Made by a program: the position numbers and the translations under genes. DNA of 64,000 bases from contig CM034099.1 in NCBI GenBank assembly GCA_019914945.1, positions 9,685,001 to 9,749,000 of the forward strand, written 5' to 3'. The notes beneath the pieces were generated by a model. That model did no database searches and was not told where the DNA came from. It was given only the letters and a program-made list of their open reading frames with translations. Position 1 is the stretch's first letter, and the number at the start of each line of letters is the position of its first letter. This DNA is from Typha latifolia (lineage: Eukaryota > Streptophyta > Magnoliopsida > Poales > Typhaceae). Below, in pieces: positions 11,301-23,418 of this stretch.

Positions 11301-14300
11301 TATGACTAATTTTGATTTTTAGTTATTTATTTTTGAAAATTTTAAAATTTTACGTAATAGAAAATAGTCAAATTTAATATAGTCGGCCGGTACGACTAAT
11401 ACAATTGATATGGCTAATCCGCATCATTTTCTCCAGTAGCTGATCTCAATTTTGATACCGAGTTTTGGGATCTTGCTTTAGTTATGTGCATATTGTAGAA
11501 GTCAAAGTCATGGATAGCCGGGGTGTGCCAGTGGCACACCCCCGTGTCGACCCACGTGGACCAATGCCGATTGGCACGGGTGCGTGCCGACCGGCATGCG
11601 TGCCATGCCGGTTTGGCACAGTTGTGTGCTGTACAACACGATCGTGTGCTTGCCATTGTGCCATGTGAAGCTTTTTTTTTTAAATTTTCTTATTTTTATT
11701 AATCATTATCAAATTAACTGAGTAGTTGATCATTAGAAGGCTTAGATAAAATTGATAAGAATGAGATTAGAGATGATAATGATGATGATGATACTGATAA
11801 TAACGAGACTTAGTTTAGTGTAGTGATGATAGGGATGAGACGTGCGATTCTGTTACATAACCTTCTTAGAGAGGTATTATTTTTACAAATGACTCGAGTT
11901 TATAAGTAGCAGAACATCAAAAGAGGTACACTCATAAGATAATATGAGTTTATCATAATTATCATCATATCAATCACACCCATCATAGCTAGAACCCTCT
12001 TATTATACTCTATATCTACAATCTGCATATGCTTATGGTGTATCTATACCTATCCGGTGACGTTCATTCCCGTGTATGTTCAATATTTATATTATATCGT
12101 AGGAGAATTATAAAATTTTTATTTGTATGGAGACTATGTGAGACATTACAACGAGCAATACTATTAGTGTATGAGTTTTGAAGAATATCGACAGTATTTA
12201 ATGCAACATTCTCGTGTTATTCTTGTGCCGACAAATGAAGTCTTTGATCCTCCTTATCATGTTAGTTTAACTAGATATTAATTTTAATTATTAAACTATT
12301 ATCATTAATATTAGTTTTAATGAGTGTCTTCAATCATAGTATGTGTTGAATAATATTTATATTTAACTGTTGCTTTATCTTTAACGATAATGGTAACTTT
12401 GTTATTAACAAGTTCATTTTCATTTATTAATTTATTTATTAATTTTATAGTAATAGAAATACATGTCCTATCGAGATAGAATTTGTAACTTGCTATCCTC
12501 TTACCGAGCAGGCAAAGATCCACCTTTGATCGTACTCACATTAGACCTAGTGCTTAGGTAGTTTGGCCAATAGTAGGTCAAGAAATATTGAACGATGATG
12601 TGGGTAGGGGTTTCCAAGGAATACAAATAACCTATTTTTAATATATATATTTAAATAAAAATCAAAGATTGATATATCGAAGACCCTAAAATATCTTTAA
12701 ATATCATAAAAAAGTTTATTAAAAGTATTATAAATGCGTGCCACTGACACGCAAGGGTGTGCCATTGGCACGGTGGGGCGTGCCGAGGCGTGCTGAGCAC
12801 CGACCGGCATGTGTCGTGTCGATGGTGGCATGGCCATCGTTGGTCAAAGTTTCACGTCTCATCATTTTAGCATAGTTACTAGAATAATATATAATCAAAT
12901 AGTTACACTGAAATTAAATAAATATAATGCAGTAAATCTACATCAAAAAATTTGGTTGGAACTATTGAACATCTTTCTTTTATCAACATCTAGCTAAGGG
13001 TGCTCATGGACCGGTCCTAGCCAAAATAAAATTGTGCTCTTGCTTGGACAGGGCCTAGGCTAGTCTATTCCTAGATTAGTTTTTGGTTGGGTTCAAGATT
13101 TCTAACCCGGTGTTGTCCATACCCCAACTATCGTGCGTGCTGGCGAGTTAGCCCACCTGCTTGAGACCCATTAGGGTCCTATCCAACAAAAGAAAGAGAA
13201 AAAGCAGATTGAGCCCTTTTTGTTTGTTGCAAATGGGCAAAATTGTAAGAATAGATTTAAAATCTTATTAGTAATAAAATAAAAATTTTCTAGGGGTCAA
13301 ATTGCATATTGATTCTTTATGTATTTTTTTTAGAAAAACTAATCGCCTCATGCTTTCCGATCTCAACAAGTAAACAATTAAAATTTGAATTTTTGATGGT
13401 TGCTTACTTGCTTTTCCTTCCTTAATGAACGCCTCAATATAAGTAAAGAATTTAAGGAATTTAAAGAATTTAAGGAATTTAAATCTAATAGACATGAGCA
13501 ATTGCGAAAGAATTAGGCCTCAATGGATGAGCTTATCTAACAATTCTAATGCATGGCTCGGATGCTACAGGCTCGGGCTAGGTAACCCCCCCTACCTCGG
13601 CCAGTCTAGTAGACTTTTGGGTCTAGTTAAGCTAGGCCCAAAGCAGGCTTGGGCGGGCTTCGGCTCTGTTTTATGAGGTTGGACATGCCTCGGACCCACG
13701 AACCTTTTGAGCATCATAGTGGGAGCTAATGTTCTTATTCCATGTTTACCTTGGCCTATGAAATAGTTGAACTAGTAGGAAACACCTACTGGTTTGAGTA
13801 GACAAGCCAAGGCGGTAGCAAGACAATTCAAATATGACAAGTATGGGACTTTGTTAAAATGTTCAAATAATCTTAGATGGAATTTATTTGTTAATAGATT
13901 TAAGAGAGTGTGCAAATACATACTAGAATTTCCTATAAATATAGTATGCAGTTGTATAAAAAAAAGGTTTACACCAGCGACCATGCTGCTTGATGCAACC
14001 TTGGTTTTTTTGTGCTTTTTAGGGATTTGATAGATGCAGTAAGAAGCAAGGTCATAATAATGTATAGGTAGCGTTACCTGAAATTGGCTCGTAGTGAGAA
14101 ATGGATCATTGGAGAAGCAATATTGAAATGTTATTGTAATGATATATCTACATGCAGTTATTTCTTTTGTATCTAGGCTATTCTTGGACCATATAAAATT
14201 GGCCTATGTGCTTGGTTTCTCATGGATATGCATTCGGTCTTTCATCTTCAGCAATATATATCTAGATATAGTTAATCAAGTATTTCTAACATCTTGGCAT

Positions 14301-17300
14301 ATTATTTGATAATTAATTACTATATATTTTAGGCTAATCACAATATATACATAGTGAATGTGATAATTAATTGACCCCAACATCTTGGCATCTCACTTAT
14401 CTGATGATTAATTGCTAAATATTTCCAGGCATATCTACGTAGAGAAATTTGATGATAATTGATCTATGTGCTCATTTTCTCAATATCTGATGAGTAATTT
14501 CTAACATCAAGGCATCAATATATTCTTAAAGACCAATATTTCTATATTTTTTTCCCATCCTTTTGGTTATTTATTGATTTATACACTCATTAATGAAATG
14601 CTTATCGAACCCATTTTATGCTAACTACTGTTTGTTAATGTTAAGAATTTTGGTTAGGCACAAAGTTTTTAGGCATTGAAATTGCATTCATATATTGAAT
14701 TGTTTTGTCATGGAAAATGAAAACTCATATGGATGAGCTGTAAAATCTTCATAAGTAGTATACAACCAATTTTCTATCCTGTTTTTTGTGCTTCATCTTT
14801 GAATCATAGGATAAGTGCCAGAAAAGTAACTAGGCAACAAGTGGTTCTAAGAATGATTCTGCCAAAAGTTTACATTATTTTAGGCTGTAAGTGGTTTGAG
14901 CACTTTCCAATATCCATGGATCTGATGAGATCAAACAACAGACTGGGAAATGTAGAGTTTGTCATCTGTCGGGATGCTAATGGCGACCTTCGTGCTTTTC
15001 ATAATGTATGTCGCCATCATGCCTCTCTCCTTGCCTCTGGAAGTGGACAAAAGTCTTGCTTTGAATGCCCTTATCATGTGAGTTTCTACAAAATTGATGG
15101 CCTCTTTCTAGCAAACTTTTGTAAGACCTGTGGATGAGTTCTTTAAATCTTTTGTGTTCCAATTTTAATAATATTTGCAGTTCTTGGAACTTTTGAACAT
15201 ATGGATAGATTGTTATCGTAATCTTTCTTCCATTTTAAAGTGTTTCCATTGTTTATTTTTGTATGGTTCCTTTCCAATTGGCCTTCTTTTGTGGTACTTG
15301 AAACTGTTGCATATCTTTTACCCTGTGATCCTTCTGTGGGAGAAAAAACATCTGCATAGTTTTTATAATTGTTGAGGAATTGGTAAGTTTTGTGAGAACT
15401 TTTGCATGAAACCATAGTGTCTGTGGAAAAACCCAATATGTACCACAATCTGACATTTGTTCAGGTAATGTGCTATTGTTTTGTCATTCTCTTCTTAGCA
15501 TAAATATATATCTTGCCTGATCTAGTATTCCAATATAATAAGTTTTAAATATCATAAAGTTATATTTATACATAAAACCTTGCTCCACATTGTTGATGAA
15601 TTTTTTTTTCATTTTTTCTGCCACACATTGCTTTGATTCTTCCTTCCTTTTTGTTGATGGTTCTAAGAATAATGCCACTAGTAATATAAATATATAATAT
15701 GCTTCTAACTGCTGCTGGTGAGCATCCTTATATATATTTTCCTTTTCCCTCCCTAATTGGAATGTCTAATTTTGTTTTGCTAGGGATGGACCTACAGATT
15801 GGATGGAGAACTTCTGAAAGCTACACGAATTTCAGGAATTAAAAACTTCAGAAAAAATGTAAATTAGTTGCTATCTTTATTTCCTTCATTGCCTATTTTT
15901 GAATTGATCACTGTATTAGTGGTGCATCTGATGCTTGTGTATTTATGAAGAACAGGACTTTGGACTTATACCAATTAAGGTCGCTACTTGGGGACCTTTT
16001 GTACTAATTAGTTTAGACCAGAATATCCTGTCTCAACAAAATACTGTTGAAGACATAGTGGGAAAAGAATGGCTTGGAAGTACCTCAAACTTGTTGAGCA
16101 CTAACAGGATTGATTCTTCACTGAAGCATATCTGCAGACGAGAGTACACTATTGAATGTAATTGGAAGGTGGGATCTTGAAGATGGCATGCATTTCGTTT
16201 CTTGTGTTTCTGTTTTTCTATAGTCAAGCTGCTTAAGTGTCTATAATTAATTATACAGTATAATCTGCTATACTTCTTAATGGTATACTCCTGTTGTGTA
16301 TGGGTGCCTATTATGTAGGTCTTTTGTGACAACTATCTGGATGGTGGATATCATGTTCCACATGCACATGGGGGTCTTGCATCTAGTCTTCAGCTCAATT
16401 CATATGAAACCCTTGTACGGTAACTCCAGTGGCATGATCTCTATTTTAAATTAACCAGTACCTATACATTCTCTCCATTAGTGTATAAAATGTTATCACA
16501 TGGTTTTTTCTTTTGTTGGTTCCCTGTAACTTAACTGAATTTTATGAACGTCAGTCCAAAACAAGATTGAGCTAGCATAAGTGTTGCTCTAGTACTTTGG
16601 GATCCATCTGGATCTATCTTTTTCCTGTTATTTGTTGATCCATATTGCACCAGAATCTCTTCTATCATGCTTTTCATTCAAATTGCTATCTTATATAAAT
16701 TGATATTTTTTCACATTAATTCATCTTCAAAGAAATTTCTCTGGCACAGAAACTATTATACTCTTCTGGGATCAATTTTCTGAGTTAGTATTTGTGATGC
16801 TACAATGTAGACATTTGAGAAGGTTAGTATTCAAAGATGTGAGAGTGCTTCAGTAGAGCAGGATGGATTTGATAGGCTTGGATCAAAAGCATTGTATGCG
16901 TTTGTATATCCAAACTTCATGATCAATAGGTTTGCATCATTGAAATTTTCTATCCCAGTTGTTATATGACTTTGTTGAAAGATCCTACTAGTATATCTTT
17001 TTAATCCTTGTAGGTATGGCCCATGGATGGACACTAACCTAGTTGTCCCTCTTTGTTCGACCAAGTGCCAAGTGATATTTGATTACTTTCTTGATGCATC
17101 TCTGGTGGTAAGAGGTTATCCTTATATTAATTTATGAATTCAAACTTATATTCATGATTGTTTATGAAACTAGCAAGTGCATCTGCATCTTATTTGGGAT
17201 GCATTCCCATAATGTAGCGCATATATATCATTCTCTGGTTCCACATGAATTAAAGGCTTATGCCAGATCTGCTTGCTTATTTATTATATATGTTATTGTG

Positions 17301-18488
17301 TTTTGTTTTTTTGATTGCGATATTCATTGACTAGTTTAGGGGTATTTTGTGCCCAATCAACTTGTTTAGTTGAATTCAGGGTTACTGCATATACTTTTCT
17401 ATCTGTATCTGACCTTTCATAAGAGAAAGGTTGTTTTTATGATGGATCTTATGTATATAATTGTCAAGTTATAAGGTCCAGCCTGATTCTGTCTGGCTTT
17501 ATGGAATTCTGCATGTTCTGTTTGAATGCTTCCAGTTTGCTATTCAGGTACTTGCATGTTTATATAAAGCAATAGCTCTTCTATTTAGCTTGCAGAATTT
17601 GGGCCTCTTCTTTCTATTGCATGGATTATCAGGGAGATAAATCAATGACTCACCTCAGGTCATCGATTCTTCTGTTTCTTTGCCTTTTCACTTGGTGCTT
17701 AGAACTGCACTCAAACTTGAAAGAAAACAGTATAATAACTTCTCTCATGAAAAGTATGATAGCCACAGCGACCAGCATATATCTATACTTTGGATACCTT
17801 TCCTAAGATGATATACAATGATCTGTGGTCTCCATATAGCTTCAGTGGACTATAAAATTCAATGATAAAATGTAAGTGTGATTCGGATGGGAATGTGGAG
17901 TGGTTGTTACATATGGCTTGGGTAGTCTTGTGCATTGTTTACTTGACGTAGAGAGTGCAACTTCAGTGGATGGGAACCAATGAACCTGAAAATGAAATCC
18001 CATCTTGGCATCATCTGAAGAAAAAGATGTCATGCTTAGTGATAGTACATAACTTGTACTGATTTTTTATATGTTTCCTTGTCACACATATAGTTTTAAT
18101 CATCCTAATTTATGTATTCCATAGTTGGAACTTGGAAGTACTCTGCCCCAATTATTGATTCATCTTGTTAAAGAATATCTTTCTTATTTTGACTGTACTA
18201 TTTTGCTGAATCAGGATGACAATGTTTTTGTTGAGAAGAGTCTAGAAGAAAGTGAGAGAGTGCAGGTAAATAAGTCTCTTTTAGATATTTCAAATTGTTT
18301 TAGAACATGTGTATTTTATCTTATTTCATGCAATTTAACCGCAGATCGAAGATATTGCACTGTGTGAAGGAGTGCAGAGGGGCCTGGAATCACCAGCCTA
18401 CTGCAGCGGCAGATATGCACCATCAGTGGAGAAGGCCATGCACCACTTCCACTGTCTTCTACATGCAAACCTTTGTAACGATATATGA
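8387..18488 (+). CDS. CMO: choline monooxygenase-like Rieske [2Fe-2S] oxygenase, plastid-targeted (10 exons)
   Basis: Exons read with frame kept at every GT-AG junction: 8387-8720, 9179-9224, 14942-15077, 15784-15858, 15956-16168, 16319-16414, 16811-16929, 17014-17107, 18215-18265, 18345-18488 (TGA). The protein is 435 aa, near the length of the Arabidopsis choline monooxygenase-like protein. Residues 1 to about 65 are rich in Ser/Thr and basic, like a chloroplast transit peptide; a second ATG at 8438 is an alternative start. Rieske cluster ligands are C150-R-H152 and C169-P-Y-H172. The mononuclear iron site lies in DNYLDGGYHVPHAH (D276, H280, H285), in exon 6. True CMO oxidises choline to betaine aldehyde with ferredoxin in the stroma. 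The CMO-like branch is reported to lack this activity in Arabidopsis, so the substrate is open. The C-terminus keeps the MHHFHCLLH segment. Intron 2 is 5.7 kb and holds transposon DNA. I saw no frame lesion. Confidence 0.92.
10735..11035 (+). repeat. left long inverted repeat
   Basis: Shares with the reverse of 13320-13715 the words TCATGTCTATTAGATT, TAAGCAACCATCA and TTACTTGTTGAGATCGGAAA-like sequence in the same order, with many point differences and small gaps. Confidence 0.75.
11510..11665. repeat. GC-rich short palindrome cluster (GTGCC...GGCAC)
   Basis: Many copies of GTGCC/GGCAC in both orientations give local hairpins such as GTGTGCCAGTGGCACAC. A similar cluster at 12735-12835 suggests the two ends of an inner transposon. 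The family is not recognised. Confidence 0.6.
12735..12835. repeat. second GTGCC/GGCAC palindrome cluster
   Basis: Same motif type as 11510-11665, including GACCGGCATG, which both clusters share. The two bracket about 1.1 kb of AT-rich DNA. Confidence 0.6.
13320..13715 (-). repeat. right long inverted repeat
   Basis: Reverse-complement partner of 10735-11035. It is somewhat longer, with extra AATTTAAGGAATTT repeats at 13447-13482. Confidence 0.75.
13721..14941. other. rest of intron 2 with diverged internal repeats
   Basis: Between 14280 and 14530 the phrases CATCTTGGCAT and GATGATTAATT(G/T)CTA recur three times in imperfect form, which suggests an old tandem repeat. Nothing coding is seen before exon 3. 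Confidence 0.45.
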
Positions 18489-19931
18489 GGAATAGTACTA
18501 AGATGGTTTAGAGAGCTCATATTGTATGAGTATCTTTCAGTTCGAGTCTCAGTGACATTAGTTTAATTAGGACACCATTAAATTCTCAATTCTCTTAAAA
18601 TATATATGAGCATATCATGTAATAATCTGCACCCAAAAAATTGTACTGTATCGATTAATTGTGGGGCACTTTTTCTCAAATACTACTTTACTAATCAATG
18701 CAGATTCAGGAATTAAGAGTTCTATGGTGAACCGAAATTGCTTTAGATTTTTATTTTTATTGAAATCTAGTTAGTCTCAGATTTTCAATTCGTATTTGAA
18801 ATTAAGCTGGTAGCTGTACCAATCTCTGATACCAGGCAGAGCTCTTATGAATGTTAGCAATTGAATCTGATTTGAACTTGTGACGCTAGATTTTTGTGTA
18901 TGCCATGCAGAATTAAATTTGCACTTTTTAGCACCTCTCTTTCTTCGTCATAAACTTGATGAGAAAGTCGAACTCGAATTGATTAGATGATTGAGTTGGG
19001 TTGTTTGGGTTAGACTGGAAGATAGGATTTGCAGTAGAATCCATTGCTCCCTAATCAGAAGAAATCAGACTTTATCAATTAAATTTGGAGTGAGATTTTG
19101 AACTGGCTGTTACTGAAGCAAATAAGGAGAAAGTTTTCGGTGACTTTAAGTAACCAAGTTAGAGCGTAAAGCATGCCGGTCCGTGGAGATATATCTAGGT
19201 AATTGCATTGATTCCATCGGACTTAAAAAAAGACTCCCAAGTTGGACCTGGAGTAACCATTGCTACAAAAGGAGGAGAAAAAAAATGCATTGGCTCTTTG
19301 TCTTTAATATGAACCTCTCCCCGGACTTTCTTTAGTACTCAATTCTCTTGTTCTATCAAATGTAATCCACCCTTCACAAGAGCCATCATGCACGTCATAC
19401 TAAACCGTTTCATATAGTACATTAAGATCACAAAATTGTCAACTCTAATACCTAATGAGAAGAGATGTAATACAAATCCTGAATCCAATAGGTGAAGATC
19501 CCAAGAGTCTTTATAAACCCTTTTATGTGTGGTATCCAACACTTTTTTGTTGTTGTTGTCAAGCTTTCAATACTTTTAGATAATTTATACTATTTATTAA
19601 AATCTTTCTTTGAGTTTGCAGACGATGGTGTAATCAGGAAAATTGGGTCGTCACACTGTACATAGAAGACTACTTTAACAATGTTTATAACCTCCAAAAT
19701 AATATTGATAAATTAGAAATTTGCTTTGAATCTTCGCGAGTCACAATAAGACAAATGTAAGAAATATTTAAGCCATAGATTCTCAGAATCAATTACTCTG
19801 AATATAGTGCTAGAGCAAACAATTTTAGAGTTTTTGACCAAACTGGTTTGCCTTGTAAATTTATTTACCCAAATAATTCCCTCCTAAACATAAATATAAA
19901 AAAATAAAATATGTTTTGAACATGTCATCTG
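18489..19931. other. 3' flank of the oxygenase gene, non-coding
   Basis: The first few hundred bases should hold the 3' UTR; no clear poly(A) signal was picked out. An unassigned 67-codon minus-strand frame lies at 19339-19542 and looks like chance or repeat sequence. No element could be identified. Confidence 0.4.
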
Positions 19932-20521
19932 TGTTAGGAATATCAAGAGAGTCTAGGTGAATGAAATACAAAGAAAACACAAAAACAATCACATAAGAGA
20001 TCCACAATTTTATGTGATTGGCCAGTGTTAGCTATATCCATGGAGATCTTAGTAATTTTACTATGTAGATCACACGATGAGAAAATATACGGAAGAAATT
20101 ACTTTTAACCCAACCTATTAAATCATGTTCGCTATCTTTTTCTCTCTACAAGACTCATACCTCTTTATATTTGCACCCCACCGACCTCTATAAGATCTCT
20201 CACTTGTGAGTCACAAGCTCCTATGATATTAAATTGTGTGTTGTGAGTTGTATTGAACTCTCTAGCCTCCCATAATATTTATAGGTTCTCATGGAGGAGG
20301 ATGTGTGAGTCCTAGTAGGAATAAACAAATCATATTTAAATTGTGTTTTTAGTTGTATGTAGGATTAGACAAACCACATAAAATATATATTCCTTTTCGA
20401 ACGATAATAGAAAAGCCTCTAATTAAGATTACCAAAGAGATTAGGACTCTCAATTTTTTTTAAAACCTCTAGCAATTAATGCACAACAATTTTGGCAACT
20501 ATTTTGACTCTATTGATAACA
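19932..20521 (-). repeat. 3' LTR of the Tork-like copia
   Basis: Bounded by TGTTAGGAATA on the plus strand at 19932 and ATAACA at 20521 (TG...CA). The inner boundary is approximate because no clear polypurine tract lies beside it. Confidence 0.65.
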
Positions 20522-21776
20522 TGAGAATGTGAGTTTTCAATGTGCATCATAGCTCAACTCGGGAGAGGATCTCAACTCCGTCTTTACTCTCAAAGAAGAG
20601 AAGAAACTGAAAATGATTTCAATTTCTCAATTAGAACTATTTTGGTTATCATATCTATTAAATTCTTCTTTTTGTGTATTCTCTAAGATAAACTGTCCAT
20701 CTTCAAGTAACGAACATATGTAGTGGTATCTGATATCTACATGCTTCGTCTTGTAGTGAAATGTTAAATTCTTTATAAGATAAATTGCACTATAATTGTC
20801 ATTGTGTTATTTAATATATCTCTATAGCTTGTCTAACTCAATCAAGTTTCTCAATCATATTATCTCCTTGTATGCTTGCACAACTGTAATATACTTAGCC
20901 GTTGTCATAAATAAAGCAACTATTTTCTGTTACTTTGAATCCCCACTAACCATTATGCCTCCCAAAGTGAATATGTAACTTATTGTGTTTTTCTTGCCAT
21001 CTAGGTCACTAGCAAGATCCGAATCCACGTACCCTTGAAGATTGATCTTTGATCCACCAAATAGTCCAATATATGGAGTCCCTCTTTGATATATGAAAAT
21101 CCACTTGATTGCTTCTCAATGTTCCTTACCTAGATTGTTCATAATCTGCATACAATCCCCAATACATGTGTAATATTCGGCTTTGTGCACACCATGACAT
21201 ACATGAGACTATCTACAGCTGATGCATATGATACTTTCATCATGTAGGTTATGTCATTTGATGTTTTTGCACATTGGTTCTTGTTAAGCTTAAAATCTCC
21301 TACTAATGGAGTGCTAACAAGCTTTGACTTGTGCATGTTGAACCTCTCTAGAATCTTCTCTATATACGATATCTATGATAATTTTAACTCCACTTTAGCT
21401 TTGTCTCAGCAAATTTTTGTACCAATGATTTGTTCGATTGGATTCAAATCATTCATTACAAAACTTTTCCAATAACTCTTTCTGCAGGTATTGTATCTCC
21501 TTCATATAATATGCATATCATCAGTATACAAAAGTAATACAATGTAAGAACTGTCAAAACTTTTTGCATAGCAGTAGTGGTCTAGGTTGCATATGTTGTA
21601 GCTAGATGCAGAAATATCATTGTCTAGGAGCTTACTTCAGATTATACAAGCTCTTCTTCAACCTACACGCTAGATTTTCTTTCCTTTCAACTGCAAAACC
21701 TTTTGGTTGATGCATATAGATTTTCTCCTTTAGGCTATTGTAGAGGAATGCTAATTTTGTTTATAGCTGATTAAGA

Positions 21777-23418
21777 TAGGGGTGGCAAAAATTGACCTGA
21801 CTTGATAACCCAACACGATAACTCGGCTTTTAATCGGGTTCGAGGTATAAACAAGTCAACCCATTTAACCTATTTAATAATAGGGTCATGTTTGGGTTTA
21901 GACCACTAGCCCATTTTGACCTATTTGACCTATTTAATTATACGGGTTGGATTGAGTAAACCTGCCAAATATACATATACATACATATATATGTATATAT
22001 ATATATTTATCTAACCCAAAATATAACCTAACTTACTCATACCCTTACTACCTCCAAACATAAGTTGTTGCTCCTACTCTTCCAAACCCATTCTTCCACC
22101 ACCCAATCCCTTTTCCCTCCTCCTTTCTCCTCCCTCATCCCTAACCTAAACCATTGCTTTGCTCGCGCATCTTGTACCAATAACTCACTTTCAATGCTGT
22201 AGTCGCCATGTACACCTAATTCCTCTCCCTCTGCGACAACGAGGCTAGGTTTATCCTCGAGGCTGTGCTTGCCATCTCTCTACTAGTTCCGCAAGATTGG
22301 TGTCCCCCCTACCATCTCTATCGACGACGAAGAAGTCGCTGCTATCTGCTCGTGCCCTTTCTCATCAAAATCTCAAATCCCTTACCTTACCCTAAGCTTC
22401 CCCTTTCTCCTCCTTAATCACTTACCTTAGCTCTCCTACAACACGGTGGTAATAGATTTGACGCTAGTGGTGATGGCTCTAGTGCTGGTGGCGAAAGAGG
22501 TTGAGATTGTCATTTCGAGGGTCTATGATGGGGCCGATCTCGTCGAGAGCATGGTGTCATCGATTTAGTATGCCTTGAAGATTAGCCCATGGCATCGGTG
22601 GCTAAGCACATGCTCTTTATCGAACTACTGTGTCACCTCTACCATGTTGACGTAGGTGGGGGTGGCAATATACCAATGATTCATCAAAAGTAAGAGCTTT
22701 TATCTACTCTAGTCAACTTCTATTACAAAATGTCAAGATGTTCTAGCCTCTAACATAATTAATTTATTCTTTAATTTTTATTTTCATAATCATCTTCCTT
22801 TTCCAAATTTTTTAAAGTCCAAAAGCTATTAATTGATAGGAGAGGGCAATAGGGAAATGTTGGTTGCTATTCTCTCCATACTTGATTCTCAATATTAATG
22901 GCCCCTTTCAAGATTATAAATAGCATCTTTGTAGAAATCGTGAGCCAGAAACTATCGCGGATACTTTCTAATGTAATTTCATAGCTCATGTTCATTTCTT
23001 TTCAGCTTCTGGCACAAGAAGAGATTGACTGCTTTGGACAAGGTGAAGATCTTCTTTGGGGATTTTACTAGTGGTGCGAAAGAATCGTTTGAAAAGCTTA
23101 CTGCCTTAGGTTCTATTAGCAATGAACCAGAACCAAAAACTGAGTGAATTAAAATAAAATCCACATGTTGGGCTAATTGTTAATCATATTAATCGTACTG
23201 TGTTAATTGGGTTAATCGTGTGTGTTAATCAGGTCGTGTTACTCTCGTGTATATGACCCATTTATTAAACGGGTTAAACAAGTCGTATCATGTTACTCGT
23301 TTATTAATCGAGTCGTATTCATATCTATAAAATTTGACTCGTTTAATAATCGAGTCGTGTTTGTGTTAAGGTGAAGTTGACCCGACCCGAATTTGACCCG
23401 ATCTGATTGCCACCCCTA
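21777..23418. mobile_element. hAT-type DNA transposon (1642 bp, non-autonomous) with 8 bp target duplication
   Basis: Terminal inverted repeats are TAGGGGTGGCAA at the left and TTGCCACCCCTA at the right, with similar subterminal stretches containing GACCTGAC/GACCCG words. Flanks are GATTAAGA at 21769-21776 and GCTTAAGA at 23419-23426: an 8 bp duplication with one mismatch, as expected for hAT. No transposase was found, so it is non-autonomous. It interrupts the copia RT, which shows relative age. Internal sequence is not simply AT-rich filler (see the separate entry). Confidence 0.88.
22190..23150 (+). other. possible captured host-gene exons inside the hAT element
   Basis: Two stretches have protein-like translation in the plus direction. 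Near 22210-22360 the frames give FLSLCDNEARFILEAVLA and then, one frame over, RKIGVPPTISIDDEEVAAI. Near 23010-23147, after a TTTTCAG splice-acceptor-like word, an open frame reads to KLTALGSISNEPEPKTE and a TGA. I do not recognise the source gene. They could be exons picked up from a host gene, or chance. Confidence 0.35.

Larger units (their letters stand above)
10735..13720. mobile_element. DNA transposon with long terminal inverted repeats in intron 2
   Basis: The ends at about 10735-11035 and 13320-13715 are imperfect inverted copies of each other. The outer tips read GGGGTGCTCAAA on the left and GATGCTCAAAA on the reverse of the right end. The roughly 2.3 kb interior has no intact transposase. 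Pieces near 12130-12540 look like decayed coding sequence that I cannot assign. A second TE end-like word (AGGGTGCTCATGGACC) lies at 13006, so the interior may itself be nested. Clean target duplications were not found. Confidence 0.65.

Noticed and set aside
11465..11668. Overlapping open frames on both strands in intron 2
   Set aside because: Caused by the GTGCC/GGCAC palindromic repeat cluster, not by coding sequence.
19339..19542. 67-codon minus-strand frame downstream of the oxygenase gene
   Set aside because: No recognisable domain or splice context; length is within chance for AT-rich DNA.
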